64,000 nucleotides of DNA from Chthoniobacterales bacterium (GCA_013821455.1 JACDGS010000003.1:1-64000), one strand, 5' to 3'; shown: positions 52,031 to 62,675, numbered from the stretch's first letter. Numbers and translations: made by a program. The notes: generated by a model not told the origin, from the letters alone.

Positions 52031-54359
52031 ATGAAATATCGGTTCAAACTTCAATGGAAGATAGGCTTTCGGATTGCCAGCATTTTGGTCACTTTCCTGG
52101 CAGGCTTTGTGTTCGCGAATGCGACCACGGGCGCGATTATCTATTACGATGGGTTCGACTATGGCGATGTCGATGGCTTTCTCGCCGGCAAGAACGGCGG
52201 GATTGGCTTTTCCGGCCCCTGGCTTGCGGGCAACCCGGTTATCACCTATGCGGCAGCCGGGATGACCTTTTCCGATCTTCTTGTCGTCGGCGGACGCATC
52301 ACCGCCACCGGGATTGACGGAATTGGTAACGCCTCAAATACTCGCCCGCTCATAGCCATGCTGGACGGTGTTTACTTTGGATCATTTCTTACTCAGGTCG
52401 TTGATACGAGTTCCGACTCTGGAATCTTCAATGGAATGAGCGTCGGTCCGCCAAATACTTTCTTTGGCTCTTCGAATCTTGCCATACTGGCGCCACAAAA
52501 CACCGATGCACTCACCGTTTACAGTGGATTCGAATTTATGAGCGGCGGCATCCCGCTCAGCGTGGGGCAGACTTATCTCGTCCTATTCCTGATCGATACG
52601 GATGCCTTTACCGTGAAAGGATGGGTCCTGAGCGCAGCACAGTTCGATACTTTTAAACCCGAAGGACTGACGGAAGCCGAACTGGATGCTGCGGCCGTGG
52701 GCGTAGAACCTTCTCAAATCTGGGGACGCGCCACTGTGACGGCACACACCGCCACAATCACGGCCTCCTATCTGAACGTCTTTATGAATGCAAACTCTGG
52801 CGGCAGCACCACGCTGGCCGAAGACGAATTTCGCCTCTCCGACACGAGTCTCGACGAAGTCACACCCAAAGACGCCAGCGGCACGTGGAAGCCGAACCCC
52901 GCGACAGGGGATTGGAACACACCAACGAACTGGTTATCTGGCGTTGTGCCTGATAGTCCTTTTTCCGTCGCTACCTTCGACGCCTCAAGTATCTCTAGCG
53001 TCTCCCTCTCGGCGCCCATTGAGATTGATAGCATCGTCTTTGATTCCGGAGCGAGCGCCTACACGATTACAGTGAGTCCGACGAAGAGTCTTACGATTGA
53101 TGGCGAGGTTCTGAATGACTCTGGGCTGTCCCAGCAATTCGTGATCGCGGCATCGAAAGGCGACGGCCCCGGCGCGCTGTCTTTCGATATGACTGCCTCT
53201 GTCGGCACGACGACGACCTTTACCAACAATGCAGCCGTGGTAATCGGTACTGCCGGTGGCTCGACTACCTTCTCGGGTAGCGCGAACGCCGGGACCGCTT
53301 CCTTTACGAATGGCGCCGCTGCGGGAGTCACCTTCCACGATACCTCCAGCGCTGCCAGCGGCTCATTCATCAACAACGGGGCCCGCGCCTCCGGGCAGAG
53401 CGGAGGGTTCGTCCTCATGGAGGATAGCGCCAGCGCCGGATCGGCTACCTTCACGAACAACGCCGGCTCGGTCAGCGGCGCGGGCGGTGGCCTGACTAAT
53501 CTCTTCGGCTCCGCGAACGCCGGCAATGCCACCTTCATCGCCCGCGGCGGGGCGGGCGTAGGCGGTTCAATCCTGTTTTCGGGTAAATCGTCGGGAGGAA
53601 CGGCCCGCATCGAGGTGTTCGGGAATGGGAGCATAGACCTTTCAAATCATTCCTCACCGGGAGTGACTATCGGTTCCATCGAAGGCGATGGCAGCGTTCT
53701 TCTCGGTGCGACCACACTTTCGACCGGGAGCAATAACCTCAACACTACTTTCGCGGGGGTCATTTCGGGTCGAGCCGGCGCGCTCAAGAAAACCGGCGCC
53801 GGCACTTTCATCTTAAGCGGCGCGAACACCTACCCGGGAGGAACGACAGTCAGTGCCGGCACCTTGGCAATAACAACTCGACCGGCTCCGCCACTGGGTC
53901 TGGCGCGATTATGGTGCCGGCTGGAGCACTGACCGGAAGCGGCACCGTTTCGGGCCCCCCGTCACGCTCGGCACTGGGAGAGGACGTGGCGCCTTTCTTG
54001 CGCCTGGAGTACGTCCTGCCCAACCAGGGAGACTTACCACTCTACAATCGGTAACCCTGCAGGCCGATGCTACCTATATATGCAGCTACAAAGGAAGCGG
54101 CGAAACCTTCCAGAACGATGTCATCGCCGCTAGTGGTGTTCATATCGCTGGCGGGAACTTTTTGCTGCAAGGATCGGCTCAGAGCAGTTTGACGCCCGGA
54201 GTTACCCTGACTGTTGTCGATAATACCTCGACGAGCGTGATTGACGGAACTTTCGCCAACCTTCCCGATGGCTCCATCTTAACCGCGAACGGTAACAGCT
54301 TCCTTGTTACCTACGAAGGCGGTGACGGGAATGACCTCACGCTGACCGTGGTTCCATAG
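52031..54359 (+). pseudogene. autotransporter-type beta-strand repeat protein, broken by two frameshifts
   Basis: An exported surface protein of about 775 residues if restored. A signal peptide (IASILVTFLAGFVFANAT) starts it. Residues 30-280 form a lectin/adhesin-like region; a Gly/Ser-rich tract with repeated NAGxATF units follows; then the autotransporter-associated repeat (GAGTFILSGANTYPGGTTVSAGTL) and a C-terminus ending GGDGNDLTLTVVP. The first frame ends at 53932 after losing one base near 53868 (TTGGCAATAAC, expected TTG-GCN-AAT-AAC); it continues in a second frame to a C6 run at 53955-53960, where another base is lost, and a third frame runs to 54359. Each join restores family sequence. 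Confidence 0.82.
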
Positions 54360-54713
54360 CTGCCCGCCAGGCGGACTTTCCTCCGTTCCAAGCGCCCCTC
54401 CGATTCGCCCTAACGAGTAAAGGACAAAGGCCGGGCGAACACACACAACCTCATTCCCTGCCGCCGACAAGGGTTCGGGAATTTGAGCGCGGGCAACCGG
54501 CTCAACTCCCCATCAACCAGGCGGCGCTGGCGAGCTCTTACAGGTTTAATAACGGAAAAGCGCAACCGCATTTCCTCTCAGCCTAACGACTAACTTTGTG
54601 GGAGGCACGCAAATTGGCGAACTGCGCATCGTCGTCACAATCGGCGAGCTAACTGCAAAATCAGCAGGCGAGGATTGACATGTCCGCGCCTTTCGCTGCA
54701 AAAGAGGGAAGCC
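54360..54713 (+). other. intergenic region
   Basis: Gap of 354 bases before the acetate transporter. It contains the extended CCTAACGAGTAAAGGAC copy at 54409 and a plain copy at 54582. No coding sequence is visible. Confidence 0.4.
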
Positions 54714-55304
54714 ATGAACGAAACTCTTACTCAACTCCGCGATACCACTGCCAATCCAGCGCCCCTCGGCCTTCTCGGTTTCGGCATGACGACCATCCTG
54801 CTGAATCTGCACAATGCCGGCTTTTACGAGCTGAACAGCATGGTCCTCGCCATGGGTATCTGTTACGGCGGCCTCGCGCAGATAATTGCCGGCATCATGG
54901 AATGGAAGAAGGGCAACACCTTCGCCGCCACCGCTTTTATCTCCTACGGCTTCTTCTGGCTCTCGCTCGTGACGTTACTCCTCCTGCCTAAGCTCGGGCT
55001 TGGTGTCGCCACGAACGAAACCGCGCTCGGCAGCTATCTCGCCTTGTGGGGACTCTTCACTCTTGGCATGTTTGTCGGCACCTTTAAGCTTCATCGCGCC
55101 GGACAAGTCATCTTCGGCACACTGACCCTCCTTTTTTTTCTCCTCGCCTTCGGCGATCTCACCGCGGCCAGCCCCGGTTTCCGCCATGCCACCGGCTACG
55201 AAGGAATCTTCTGCGGCGTGTCGGCCATGTATGCCGGCCTCGCCCAGGTCATCAACGAATGCTTCGGTAAAGTCGTTCTACCCTTGGGAGTTCTCCAGAA
55301 GTAA
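54714..55304 (+). CDS. satP: acetate/succinate uptake transporter (GPR1/FUN34/YaaH family)
   Basis: Six-span membrane transporter of 196 residues. The family signature [14 protein letters not shown] is at about residues 14-27, and [24 protein letters not shown] near the end matches the C-terminal helices. SatP-type proteins take up acetate with protons. I use ATG 54714 with an AGAGGG ribosome site about eight bases upstream. It is not in an operon; an inverted repeat follows. Confidence 0.93.
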   Translation: MNETLTQLRDTTANPAPLGLLGFGMTTILLNLHNAGFYELNSMVLAMGICYGGLAQIIAGIMEWKKGNTFAATAFISYGFFWLSLVTLLLLPKLGLGVATNETALGSYLALWGLFTLGMFVGTFKLHRAGQVIFGTLTLLFFLLAFGDLTAASPGFRHATGYEGIFCGVSAMYAGLAQVINECFGKVVLPLGVLQK

Positions 55305-55321
55305 CTAACGGGAAAGAAGCT

Positions 55322-55409
55322 AATTTGGAAACCAGGAAGCCAGGAAAGGAAGAGAGCTGTTAGTCTTCCCTCCTTGCAACATATCTCCTGGTTTCCTGGT
55401 TTCCAAATT
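55322..55409. repeat. inverted repeat after the acetate transporter
   Basis: The left arm begins AATTTGGAAACCAGGAAGCC (55322-55345) and the right arm ends CCTGGTTTCCAAATT (55386-55409); 23 of 24 bases pair, around a 40-base loop. It could end both the transporter transcript and the opposing transcript from 55593. Confidence 0.8.
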
Positions 55410-55592
55410 CACCCTGTCTTTGCTTCGCCTAACGAGCAAAGAAATAAGCTAAACCCATTGAGCAGCCCAGGAAGTGCAACACGCGCGCGCCGCCTCGCTT
55501 CATCCTTCTCTACAGCAACGGATAGTAGGTCTGAGCAACTCCGAAAACAGCCAGTCGCCGGCGGGGTTGCTTGCTTCGTTGCGGAGTAGATT

Positions 55593-56561
55593 CTAGGGCG
55601 TGCTTTCGGTGATTTTACAGAGTGTGCCGCTGAGATAGTAGGCTACCCAAATGCTAGTTCCATCAAATAGGATACCCTCAGGATTGATCCCCTCGGTAAA
55701 AGTGCGCTGACGGGCACCGTCACTAGCTCGCAGCCTCACGACGGTGCTGTCTGGATAGTAGTTGCTGGCCCAAATGTGACTACCATCAAAAGCGAGCAGT
55801 TGCGGATTTCTCCCCACCGTCGCGGTAGCCAATTTAACCCCATCGCTTAATCTGAGCTTGGTTATCGTCCGGGCCGGTCGTCCCCAACCGGGATATGAAT
55901 TAGCTACCCAAATCGCACGGCCATCGAAGACGATTCCCGAAGGATCAGGGCCGGCCTTCGCGGTGAAAAGCTGCGCACCGTCACGTGCCCGCAACTTCGA
56001 CACCGTGTTGTCGAGGATGTTCGTCACCCAGATATTCGCGCCGTCAAAGGCAAGCTGATACGGTTGCCGACCTACGCCATAGGTGCCGAGAACCGCCCCA
56101 TCACTAACCCTGAGCTTGAAGACTGCGTTACCCACCGCGTAGCCCGCGACCCAAATGTCCGTGCCGTCGAAAAGAATGCCACCAAGCTGAGAACTTCCCA
56201 GGCTGATGGTGGCCTCGAGCGCGCCGTCGCTGCCACGAAACTTTGTGACTTTTCCGATTTCATTCGTCACCCAAATGCTGGCGCCATCCCAAGCGACAAA
56301 GAAGGGCTCGAACACGTAGTAACTGCCAAGGATAACGCCGTCGCTCGCCCGGACCTTACTCACGGAGTTCCCAAAGAAATCTGCCACCCAGATATTGGCA
56401 CCATCGAAGGCGAGCCCAATTGGACTCGGCCCCACCGGGAAGACTTCAATCGAAACTGAATCGGGAGATGCCTTAGCTCTGGTAAACGAGACGCAAAGGA
56501 CACCCACAACAAACAAGAGAGCAATTGCGAGACCTTGAATTTGGCGGACAAAGGATTTCAT
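55593..56561 (-). CDS. exported beta-propeller with DGxxIWVxN repeats
   Basis: Exported protein of 322 residues; signal peptide about 8-30. The mature protein has seven to eight repeats of the form xxFDGxxIWVxNxxxxxVxKLRxSDG (for example AFDGANIWVADFFGNSVSKVR, AFDGANIWVTNILDNTVSKLR), the unit of YncE/virginiamycin-B-lyase-like propellers. No catalytic residues are evident, so a binding role is likely. The initiation codon is ATG 56561 with GGAGACGGAGG just upstream; a GTG at 56579 is possible. It lacks CCTAACGA words. Confidence 0.8.
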   Translation of the reverse strand: MKSFVRQIQGLAIALLFVVGVLCVSFTRAKASPDSVSIEVFPVGPSPIGLAFDGANIWVADFFGNSVSKVRASDGVILGSYYVFEPFFVAWDGASIWVTNEIGKVTKFRGSDGALEATISLGSSQLGGILFDGTDIWVAGYAVGNAVFKLRVSDGAVLGTYGVGRQPYQLAFDGANIWVTNILDNTVSKLRARDGAQLFTAKAGPDPSGIVFDGRAIWVANSYPGWGRPARTITKLRLSDGVKLATATVGRNPQLLAFDGSHIWASNYYPDSTVVRLRASDGARQRTFTEGINPEGILFDGTSIWVAYYLSGTLCKITESTP

Positions 56562-57164
56562 ACCTCCGTCTCCTACCACTCCGGAATTGCGAGGTCAATG
56601 AGAACGAAAGGAGCTCGCGATTCGACCTCAAGCTCATCCCATCTAACTGCTAAGTAACATCGGCGCATCAATTTCGGTCAGGGCTCGGACTTGGTCCTTT
56701 TGTCCTTGCGACCCGAAGGGATGGTGGAGAGCGTTCGTACGATCAAATCGCTGGGCGTAAGAGAACTCGATGAACGAACCAAAAGGCGGCTGGTGAAAAT
56801 GAAGTTCCGTCCCGGCGCACTCACCGAAATAATATTCATCTCATTCGCCTCGGCATAATAGGTGCGCCAATTCACTTGTCGACCAATGGCTCGCGGCCAA
56901 GAGTCATAACCCGAGCGCGGCCGACGAGCGCATGGCCGACGCTAACTTCCTCTCCTTTCTTAAGTTCGCCTGCCAGAACGGCGTCGTCGCCGCGCGCCGG
57001 CATATGACTTATGACTACTTCCAACGAGAGTTAGCCGACCAACAGACGACGCGCGACGATATGTCCAAAGCATTTCAGGAAATCGTGAGAAACATCCGGC
57101 AGTGATGCTGGTGCCGTTTGTTTCACGCTTTACTTCCCGCTGAAACGCGGGCTAACTCAGGGTC
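56562..57164 (+). other. intergenic region with decayed coding sequence
   Basis: Gap of 603 bases. Apart from the small frame at 56932-57105, the frame preceding its start (from about 56850) stays open and protein-like, so this may be the remnant of a longer gene. A 65-codon minus-strand frame at 56678-56875 has no supporting features. Confidence 0.4.
56932..57105 (+). CDS. small hypothetical protein or gene remnant
   Basis: A 57-codon frame reading MADANFLSFLKFACQNGVVA and then a helical, charged sequence ending IVRNIRQ. Composition is protein-like and upstream codons in the same frame are also open, so it may be the 3' end of a degraded gene. No family recognised and no clear ribosome site. 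Confidence 0.35.
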   Translation: MADANFLSFLKFACQNGVVAARRHMTYDYFQRELADQQTTRDDMSKAFQEIVRNIRQ

Positions 57165-57727
57165 GTGCGCGCAAAACTTCCTTACTTCCGTTTCCTCTGC
57201 CTTATCCCGCTCCTCTTCGGCATGGGCTCATTCTGCCTGGCGGGCAGCGCCACCTGGAATGCCAGCCCCGTGGATAATAAGTGGACTAACCCCGCGAATT
57301 GGACACCGGCGACCGTGCCTGATAGTGCGACCGACGTCGCCACCTTCGGGACGACTGCTATCACTAATATTACTGTCCCGACCGATGTGACCGTCGGCCA
57401 GATTGTATCGTCGGCCCGGTCTCCTTCAATTCAGACAGCGTCTATGAGTGTAATCTTAACGCGCAGCAGGCAACCGCGGATAAGATCGTAGGGAATGGCG
57501 GTGTGACTATTCTTACGGGCGCGACCTTCTCGCTCGTCCCGGTCGGCAGCGGTGCCTTACCTGTTGGAACTATCTTCACTGTCATCGATAACACGGCTAC
57601 CGGCCAGATCAGCGGCACCTTCGCTAACCTTGCGGACGGCGCTACGATTAGCGCTGCTGGAACTAACTTGAAAGTGAGTTATCACGGTGGCACAGGCAAC
57701 GACCTGACTCTTACGGTCGTACCTTAG
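57165..57727 (+). pseudogene. shortened and frameshifted autotransporter-type protein
   Basis: The first frame (57165-57491) has a signal peptide and WNASPVDNKWTNPANWTPATVPDSATDVATFG, the same opening beta-domain as the gene at 52031 (WNTPTNWLSGVVPDSPF). A second frame, readable from about 57428 to 57727, gives FNSDSVYECNLNAQQATADK and ends GTGNDLTLTVVP, like the end of 52031-54359. The frames differ, so a base was lost or a segment deleted near 57410-57425. The middle repeats are missing. Likely a decayed paralogue. Confidence 0.7.
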
Positions 57728-57876
57728 CTCGCCTATCTCAACAACATCCACCTTTGGATAGGTGTAACTCTTAGGCATAAGTTACCCGCTGATATTGCAT
57801 CAGGCGGGAGAGATTGGAGCGATAACCTGCGCTCGATTCCTGCGTGCACCGCAGCCACGCTCTGCTACGCTAACGA

Positions 57877-59619
57877 ATGCGACATATAGCTTACGGATTT
57901 GTTCTAGCTCTCGCCTCCCCGGCGTTTGCACAAATGGCATCGGTAGCCGAGCGCGTGGCCAAACAGGAGGCGTTATTCGCGGAGTTCTATGAGACAGGGC
58001 TCAGGAATTCGCCGGAGCGAGCCACCTCCTTTGGCGACTATCGTTATAACTCACTCCTCGGGCAGTATTCGCTGGCAGAGATCGCACGCCAGCACGCGGA
58101 GGCAGACCAGTTCCTCCAACGGCTAAAAGAAATCCCAACTGACGGCATGGGTGATAAAGATCTTCTAAGTCATCAGCTCATGCAGCGACAAATCGAGCGT
58201 GAAGACGTGAGCTACAGCCTGAAGAACTACGAGATGCCGGTGAATCAGCAGAATGGTATCCATACTCACCTCGCCGATTTGGCGCTGAGCGTGCCCTTCG
58301 ATTCGGTGCAGCATTATCAGGATTACATTTCGCGTCTGCATCAAATCCCGCGGGTGCTTGAGCAAACGACCGAGGTAATGAGACAGGGCGAGAAGGATGG
58401 TCTGATGCCACCTAAGCTCGTGCTCGAGAAGCTGCCCGGCCAGTGTGAGGGCATTGTCTCCGCGAATCCTTTTCTGCGGCCGACGAAGAAGTTCCCCGCG
58501 GACTTCTCCGATGCGGATAAGAAGCGTTTAACCGATGAGATCACAAAGGCTGTAAACAATGACGTGTTTCCCGCGTACAAAAAATTCGCGGAGTTCCTGC
58601 GGACCGACTACGACCCGAAAGGACGCACCGAGCTTTCGATCGAAAGCCTGCCCGACGGCAAGCGGCGTTACGCGGAAGCAGTGAAGACGATGACCACCTT
58701 GAGCGTCACGCCGACGGAGGTCCATGAGTTAGGGTTAAAGGAAGTGCAGCGTATCACCGGGGAGATGACCAGGTTAGCCGAGGCCCAGGGTCACAAGGAT
58801 CTCGCCAGCTTCCGCAAAGCCATAAACGACGACCCAAAATGGAAGCCGCAAAGCGAGCAACAAATCGTCGATGATTTTTCAAAATACATCCACCAGATGG
58901 AGCCGAAGCTACCGCAACTCTTCGGTCTGCTCCCGAAAGCAGCTGTGACCGTCGAGCCGATCCCCGATTTTGCTAAGGCCGAGTCAACTCATTACGTCGC
59001 GGGCACCCCGGATGGCAAGCGTCCCGGTCGTGTGGTGGTAGCCGTCGCCGACCCGACCAAGCGCACCCTCGTGTTAGACGAAGCGGTCGCTTATCACGAA
59101 GGCGTGCCAGGGCATCACATGCAAATCAGTATCGCCCAGACTTTGCAAGGTCTGCCGAAGTTTCGGCTTCACGGCTTTTACTCCGCCTACGCTGAGGGTT
59201 GGGCACTCTACGCGGAAGAGCTAGGTAAGGAGATCGGCTTCTACCAGAATCCCGTCTCCGATTACGGCCGGCTAAATTCAGAGTTATTCCGCGCCGTCAG
59301 GCTGGTCGTCGATACCGGCATTCACGACCAGAATTGGAGCCGCGAGAAAGTCATCGACTACATGCACGCCAACGACGTGAACGACGCCGTCGCGCAAACC
59401 GAGACCGACCGTTACATCGCATGGCCCGGCCAGGCCCTCGCTTATAAGATGGGACAACTAACGATTCTTAGACTACGGGATGAAGCTAAAGCCCAGCTCG
59501 GCCCGAAGTTCGACATCAAAGCCTTCCACGATGAAATCATAGACGCCGGTGCCATGCCGCTCGACCTTCTCCAAGAGCGAGTCCACGCCTGGATCAAGGC
59601 GCGCGCGACTAACAGTTAG
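57877..59619 (+). CDS. DUF885-family metallopeptidase-like exported protein
   Basis: Exported protein of 580 residues; signal peptide about 1-18 (ending AFAQ). DUF885 proteins are M32/M3-like zinc peptidases; the motif HEGVPGHHMQ is at about 407-416, with the third-ligand glutamate in AYAEGWALYAEELG further on. Length matches the family. It forms a run of secreted peptidases with the M28 gene downstream. Substrate unknown. One GCTAACGA variant of the dispersed word precedes the start. Confidence 0.88.
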   Translation: MRHIAYGFVLALASPAFAQMASVAERVAKQEALFAEFYETGLRNSPERATSFGDYRYNSLLGQYSLAEIARQHAEADQFLQRLKEIPTDGMGDKDLLSHQLMQRQIEREDVSYSLKNYEMPVNQQNGIHTHLADLALSVPFDSVQHYQDYISRLHQIPRVLEQTTEVMRQGEKDGLMPPKLVLEKLPGQCEGIVSANPFLRPTKKFPADFSDADKKRLTDEITKAVNNDVFPAYKKFAEFLRTDYDPKGRTELSIESLPDGKRRYAEAVKTMTTLSVTPTEVHELGLKEVQRITGEMTRLAEAQGHKDLASFRKAINDDPKWKPQSEQQIVDDFSKYIHQMEPKLPQLFGLLPKAAVTVEPIPDFAKAESTHYVAGTPDGKRPGRVVVAVADPTKRTLVLDEAVAYHEGVPGHHMQISIAQTLQGLPKFRLHGFYSAYAEGWALYAEELGKEIGFYQNPVSDYGRLNSELFRAVRLVVDTGIHDQNWSREKVIDYMHANDVNDAVAQTETDRYIAWPGQALAYKMGQLTILRLRDEAKAQLGPKFDIKAFHDEIIDAGAMPLDLLQERVHAWIKARATNS

Positions 59620-59772
59620 CTCCGGCCATGGCTAGCCCGCGCCGTCACGGCTGCGGAAGGGATGGTCGGTTTCAACCTTGCCGCCAGTCACAAACCACAA
59701 GTCACCAGGACCTGCGGACACGCGCTGCCATTATTGTCATCGCACGAACCGTCGCTATAATCGCGAACTGAT

Positions 59773-61305
59773 ATGAGACTAACTCGTTTTCTTAGCTTGG
59801 TTACGCTGGGGAAGATTCTCGCAATTGCCATCGCAGCGAACGGCGGCGTCGGAACAAACGGCGACCAAACGCTCTCTCGGAACACGCCGGAAAAGCTAGT
59901 CGCGGCCATTCAACTGCCTGCACTTTGGCAGCACCTTTCCGACTTCCAGACTATCGCCGACGAGCATCCCGACTCGAGCGGGCATGGCAATCGCGATACT
60001 GGCACGGCAGGCTACCGCGCTTCGGTGGACTACGTCGCGAACATGATGAAGCAGGCCGGCTACAAGGTTACCATCCAGAGTTATCCCTACGGTATGACTG
60101 AGGTCATGGACGTCCCACAACTTACCGTCAGCGGACGCCATTATCCGGTGGAACAAGATTGGGTGGTGGCAAGGCTATCGGGTGGCGGAGTGGTGACCGC
60201 GCCGATTCATCGGGTGACCGGCTCTGGCACCGGTAGCTCTGCGGAAGAGTTTGCCACCTTCCCGTCCGGAGCTATCGCATTATTGCAACGCGGAGGTTGC
60301 GCTTACGACATACAGGTTGCAAATGCGGAACAGGCAGGCGCGTCCGCCGTCATTCTCTTCGATCCCTCGGCCGAGCATGCGGCTCGGGGCAAGCGAGACC
60401 GCAGCATTGATGGTAGCCAGTTGCAAATACCGCGGCTCACTCGCCAGGCAAAAATCCTGGTCGTCGCCGTCGCCTCCACCGCGCTCGCGAACGACCTTCT
60501 CGGGCGGATCGACGCGGACGAGCCACCCGTCGCCACGCTGGAGATTCACACACAGATAAAGTCTGGAGTGGATTACAATGTGATCGCCGATTCGCCATTC
60601 GGTGATCCAGACCGCGTGGTGATCGTCGATGCGCACTTGGATTCCATCTACGGCGCTGGGATTCTCGATAACGCCTCCGGCTCTAGCACTATCCTCGAGA
60701 TTGCCTTGCAGATGGCGAAAACGCCGACCCGCAATCAACTCCGTTACGTCTGGTTTGGGGGTGAAGAAATTGGCCTCCTCGGATCTGCCTACTACACGAA
60801 AAACCTCACTCCGGCAGAGCGCGGCCGTATCGCTTTCGACATCGATGTCGATGTTACCGCCACACCGAACTTCGACTACCTTGTGGCTGATCCGAAGTTT
60901 GCTTTTAACGTAAAGCGGTTTCCGGCAAACGTAGTCCCCGAGTCCGAGCCAGGTAACCAATCGTTCGCAAACTATTTCGCCTCTCGCGGTGTCCCCTCCC
61001 GTTCCGCTCCTTTCGGAAATGATGGCACCGACTCCAACTCCTTCAGTTTAATCGGTATTCCTAATACCGGCATTCTAACCCAGCAAGACTGCTGCAAAGG
61101 TCCGCAGGAAGTAGCGATTTGGGGTGGCTTCCTCGGCAATTACGAAGGGAAAATACCCAGCTTTGATGGCGGCTGTGTGGACCGGCCTCACCACTATTGC
61201 GACAACCTTTACAACAACGACCCGACAGTGCTGGAACTTGTCTCCCAAGCCACTGCCTACGTTACTCTCCAACTAGCCAATCATCCTTTCGCGGCAGATA
61301 AGTGA
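59773..61305 (+). CDS. M28-family aminopeptidase with PA domain
   Basis: Exported zinc peptidase of 510 residues. A signal segment is near 6-25. A protease-associated domain inserts at about 130-250 (GAIALLQRGGCAYDIQVANAEQAGASAVILFD), then the M28 core: VDAHLDSIYGAGILDNASG (ligands near 288 and 298), GGEEIGLLGS (catalytic and ligand glutamates near 331), DIDVDVTATPNFDY, and FGNDGTDSNSF. Overall like secreted leucine aminopeptidases. It is in a secreted-hydrolase run and carries no CCTAACGA word. Confidence 0.9.
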   Translation: MRLTRFLSLVTLGKILAIAIAANGGVGTNGDQTLSRNTPEKLVAAIQLPALWQHLSDFQTIADEHPDSSGHGNRDTGTAGYRASVDYVANMMKQAGYKVTIQSYPYGMTEVMDVPQLTVSGRHYPVEQDWVVARLSGGGVVTAPIHRVTGSGTGSSAEEFATFPSGAIALLQRGGCAYDIQVANAEQAGASAVILFDPSAEHAARGKRDRSIDGSQLQIPRLTRQAKILVVAVASTALANDLLGRIDADEPPVATLEIHTQIKSGVDYNVIADSPFGDPDRVVIVDAHLDSIYGAGILDNASGSSTILEIALQMAKTPTRNQLRYVWFGGEEIGLLGSAYYTKNLTPAERGRIAFDIDVDVTATPNFDYLVADPKFAFNVKRFPANVVPESEPGNQSFANYFASRGVPSRSAPFGNDGTDSNSFSLIGIPNTGILTQQDCCKGPQEVAIWGGFLGNYEGKIPSFDGGCVDRPHHYCDNLYNNDPTVLELVSQATAYVTLQLANHPFAADK

Positions 61306-61426
61306 CGATCGCGTATCTGCGCAGAAGTTTTCCTTTAAAGCCACCGCCGCAATCGACCGGCTTTCAAACTTCACGCTGACATTAGCGTCTTAACCGCAGT
61401 TGGCTGGAGTCAGGGACACCTACCTA

Positions 61427-61444
61427 GCCTAACGAGTATAGGAC
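61427..61444 (+). repeat. extended CCTAACGA word, intergenic
   Basis: Exact GCCTAACGAGTATAGGAC, 96 bases upstream of the aldo/keto reductase start and directly followed by an in-frame ATG at 61445. The same TATAGGAC variant is at 47890. Confidence 0.85.
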
Positions 61445-61540
61445 ATGCTTTCCGGAATTTCAGCATCTCAGTTTTTCAGTATCAGTTACCGCCCCGCTCC
61501 TTCTTGCGCTGAGGAATGCTCGGCCGCACAATGGCCCTCG

Positions 61541-62521
61541 ATGAACGACGAGACTTCGGCACAATCAGACCACAGCGTTACGCGCCGCAAATTTGTCGGC
61601 CTAACGATCGGTGGCGTAGGCGCGCTCCTGGCGGGAGGCCCCGAGATTCTGCGCGCAAACACACCCACACGCGCGGACGACCCTTCCATGTTCGATATAG
61701 GCGGCGACCTTCCGGTCCATCGGCTCGGCTTCGGCGCGATGCGGATCACGGGCGATGGGATCTGGGGTTGGCCAAAGGACCGGGAGGAGGCAAAACGAGT
61801 GCTCAAACGCGCCGTCGCGCTGGGAGTGAACCTGATCGATACGGCCGATGCCTACGGGCCGGAGACGAGCGAGCTTCTCATTGCCGAGGCCCTGCATCCT
61901 TACCCGAGCGGATTGATCATCGCGACCAAGGGCGGGAACACGCGACCCGGCCCCAATCAGTGGGTGCCAAACGGACGGCCGGAGTATCTGAAGCAATGCG
62001 TCGATGGCAGTTTGAAGCGGCTGCGACTTTCGCGGATCGATCTCTACCAACTGCATCGCGTCGATCCGAAGGTGCCAATGGAAGAGTCGTTAGGCGCGCT
62101 TCGGGAAATGCGCGACGCCGGGAAGATTCGGCACGTCGGCTTGTCGGAGGTGGGACCGGAGGAAATCGCGCGGGCTCGCAAGATTTTGCCCATCGCTACC
62201 GTGCAGAATCGATTCAACGTGGCCGACCGCCACTGGGAAGGAGCGTTACAGTATTGCGAGAAAGAAGGGCTGGGCTTCATGCCCTGGTCACCCATTGGTG
62301 GCAGCCGGGGATCGATTAAGGAAAGCGCGGTGGAAACCGTAGCGAAAGAGCAGAAAGTCAGTGTCTATCAAATCGCGCTCGCCTGGTTGCTGCATCGCTC
62401 CACGGTCATGCTTCCAATCCCGGGCACGTCGTCGGTGGCGCATCTGGAGGAGAACATGGCCGCGGTCAAAGTCCAACTCACTCCGGCCCAGCTACAGTTA
62501 CTCGACTCCCTGCGTGGCTAG
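61541..62521 (+). CDS. aldo/keto reductase with Tat signal
   Basis: NADPH-type oxidoreductase of 326 residues exported by the Tat pathway: residues 13-22 read VTRRKFVGLT, a twin-arginine motif, followed by a hydrophobic stretch. The AKR barrel has NLIDTADAYGPETSE (catalytic Asp and Tyr), ATKGGN (Lys) and LYQLHRVD (His), completing the tetrad, and C-terminal IPGTSSVAHLEEN for cofactor binding. Export of an AKR is uncommon but occurs in Verrucomicrobiota and Planctomycetota. ATG 61541 puts the Tat motif near the N-terminus; a frame from 61445 is longer. Confidence 0.88.
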   Translation: MNDETSAQSDHSVTRRKFVGLTIGGVGALLAGGPEILRANTPTRADDPSMFDIGGDLPVHRLGFGAMRITGDGIWGWPKDREEAKRVLKRAVALGVNLIDTADAYGPETSELLIAEALHPYPSGLIIATKGGNTRPGPNQWVPNGRPEYLKQCVDGSLKRLRLSRIDLYQLHRVDPKVPMEESLGALREMRDAGKIRHVGLSEVGPEEIARARKILPIATVQNRFNVADRHWEGALQYCEKEGLGFMPWSPIGGSRGSIKESAVETVAKEQKVSVYQIALAWLLHRSTVMLPIPGTSSVAHLEENMAAVKVQLTPAQLQLLDSLRG

Positions 62522-62644
62522 GCCGATTTCGGCCCTGATTCTCAATTCCCGCGCCCACCAATTCCCGGGCGACAAACTGTGCCTAACGAGTAAAAGGACT
62601 CGAACAATTAATACGGGCCAGTCTCCACTCGGAAAGTCGGCCCG

Positions 62645-62675
62645 TCGATCACTCGGATTAACTCCGAGTGATCGA
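62645..62675. terminator. perfect hairpin between converging genes
   Basis: TCGATCACTCGG (62645-62656), loop ATTAACT, CCGAGTGATCGA (62664-62675): a perfect 12-base stem between the aldo/keto reductase and the spondin-domain gene. It lacks a U-run, so it may be a bidirectional transcript-stabilising hairpin or terminator. Confidence 0.6.
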
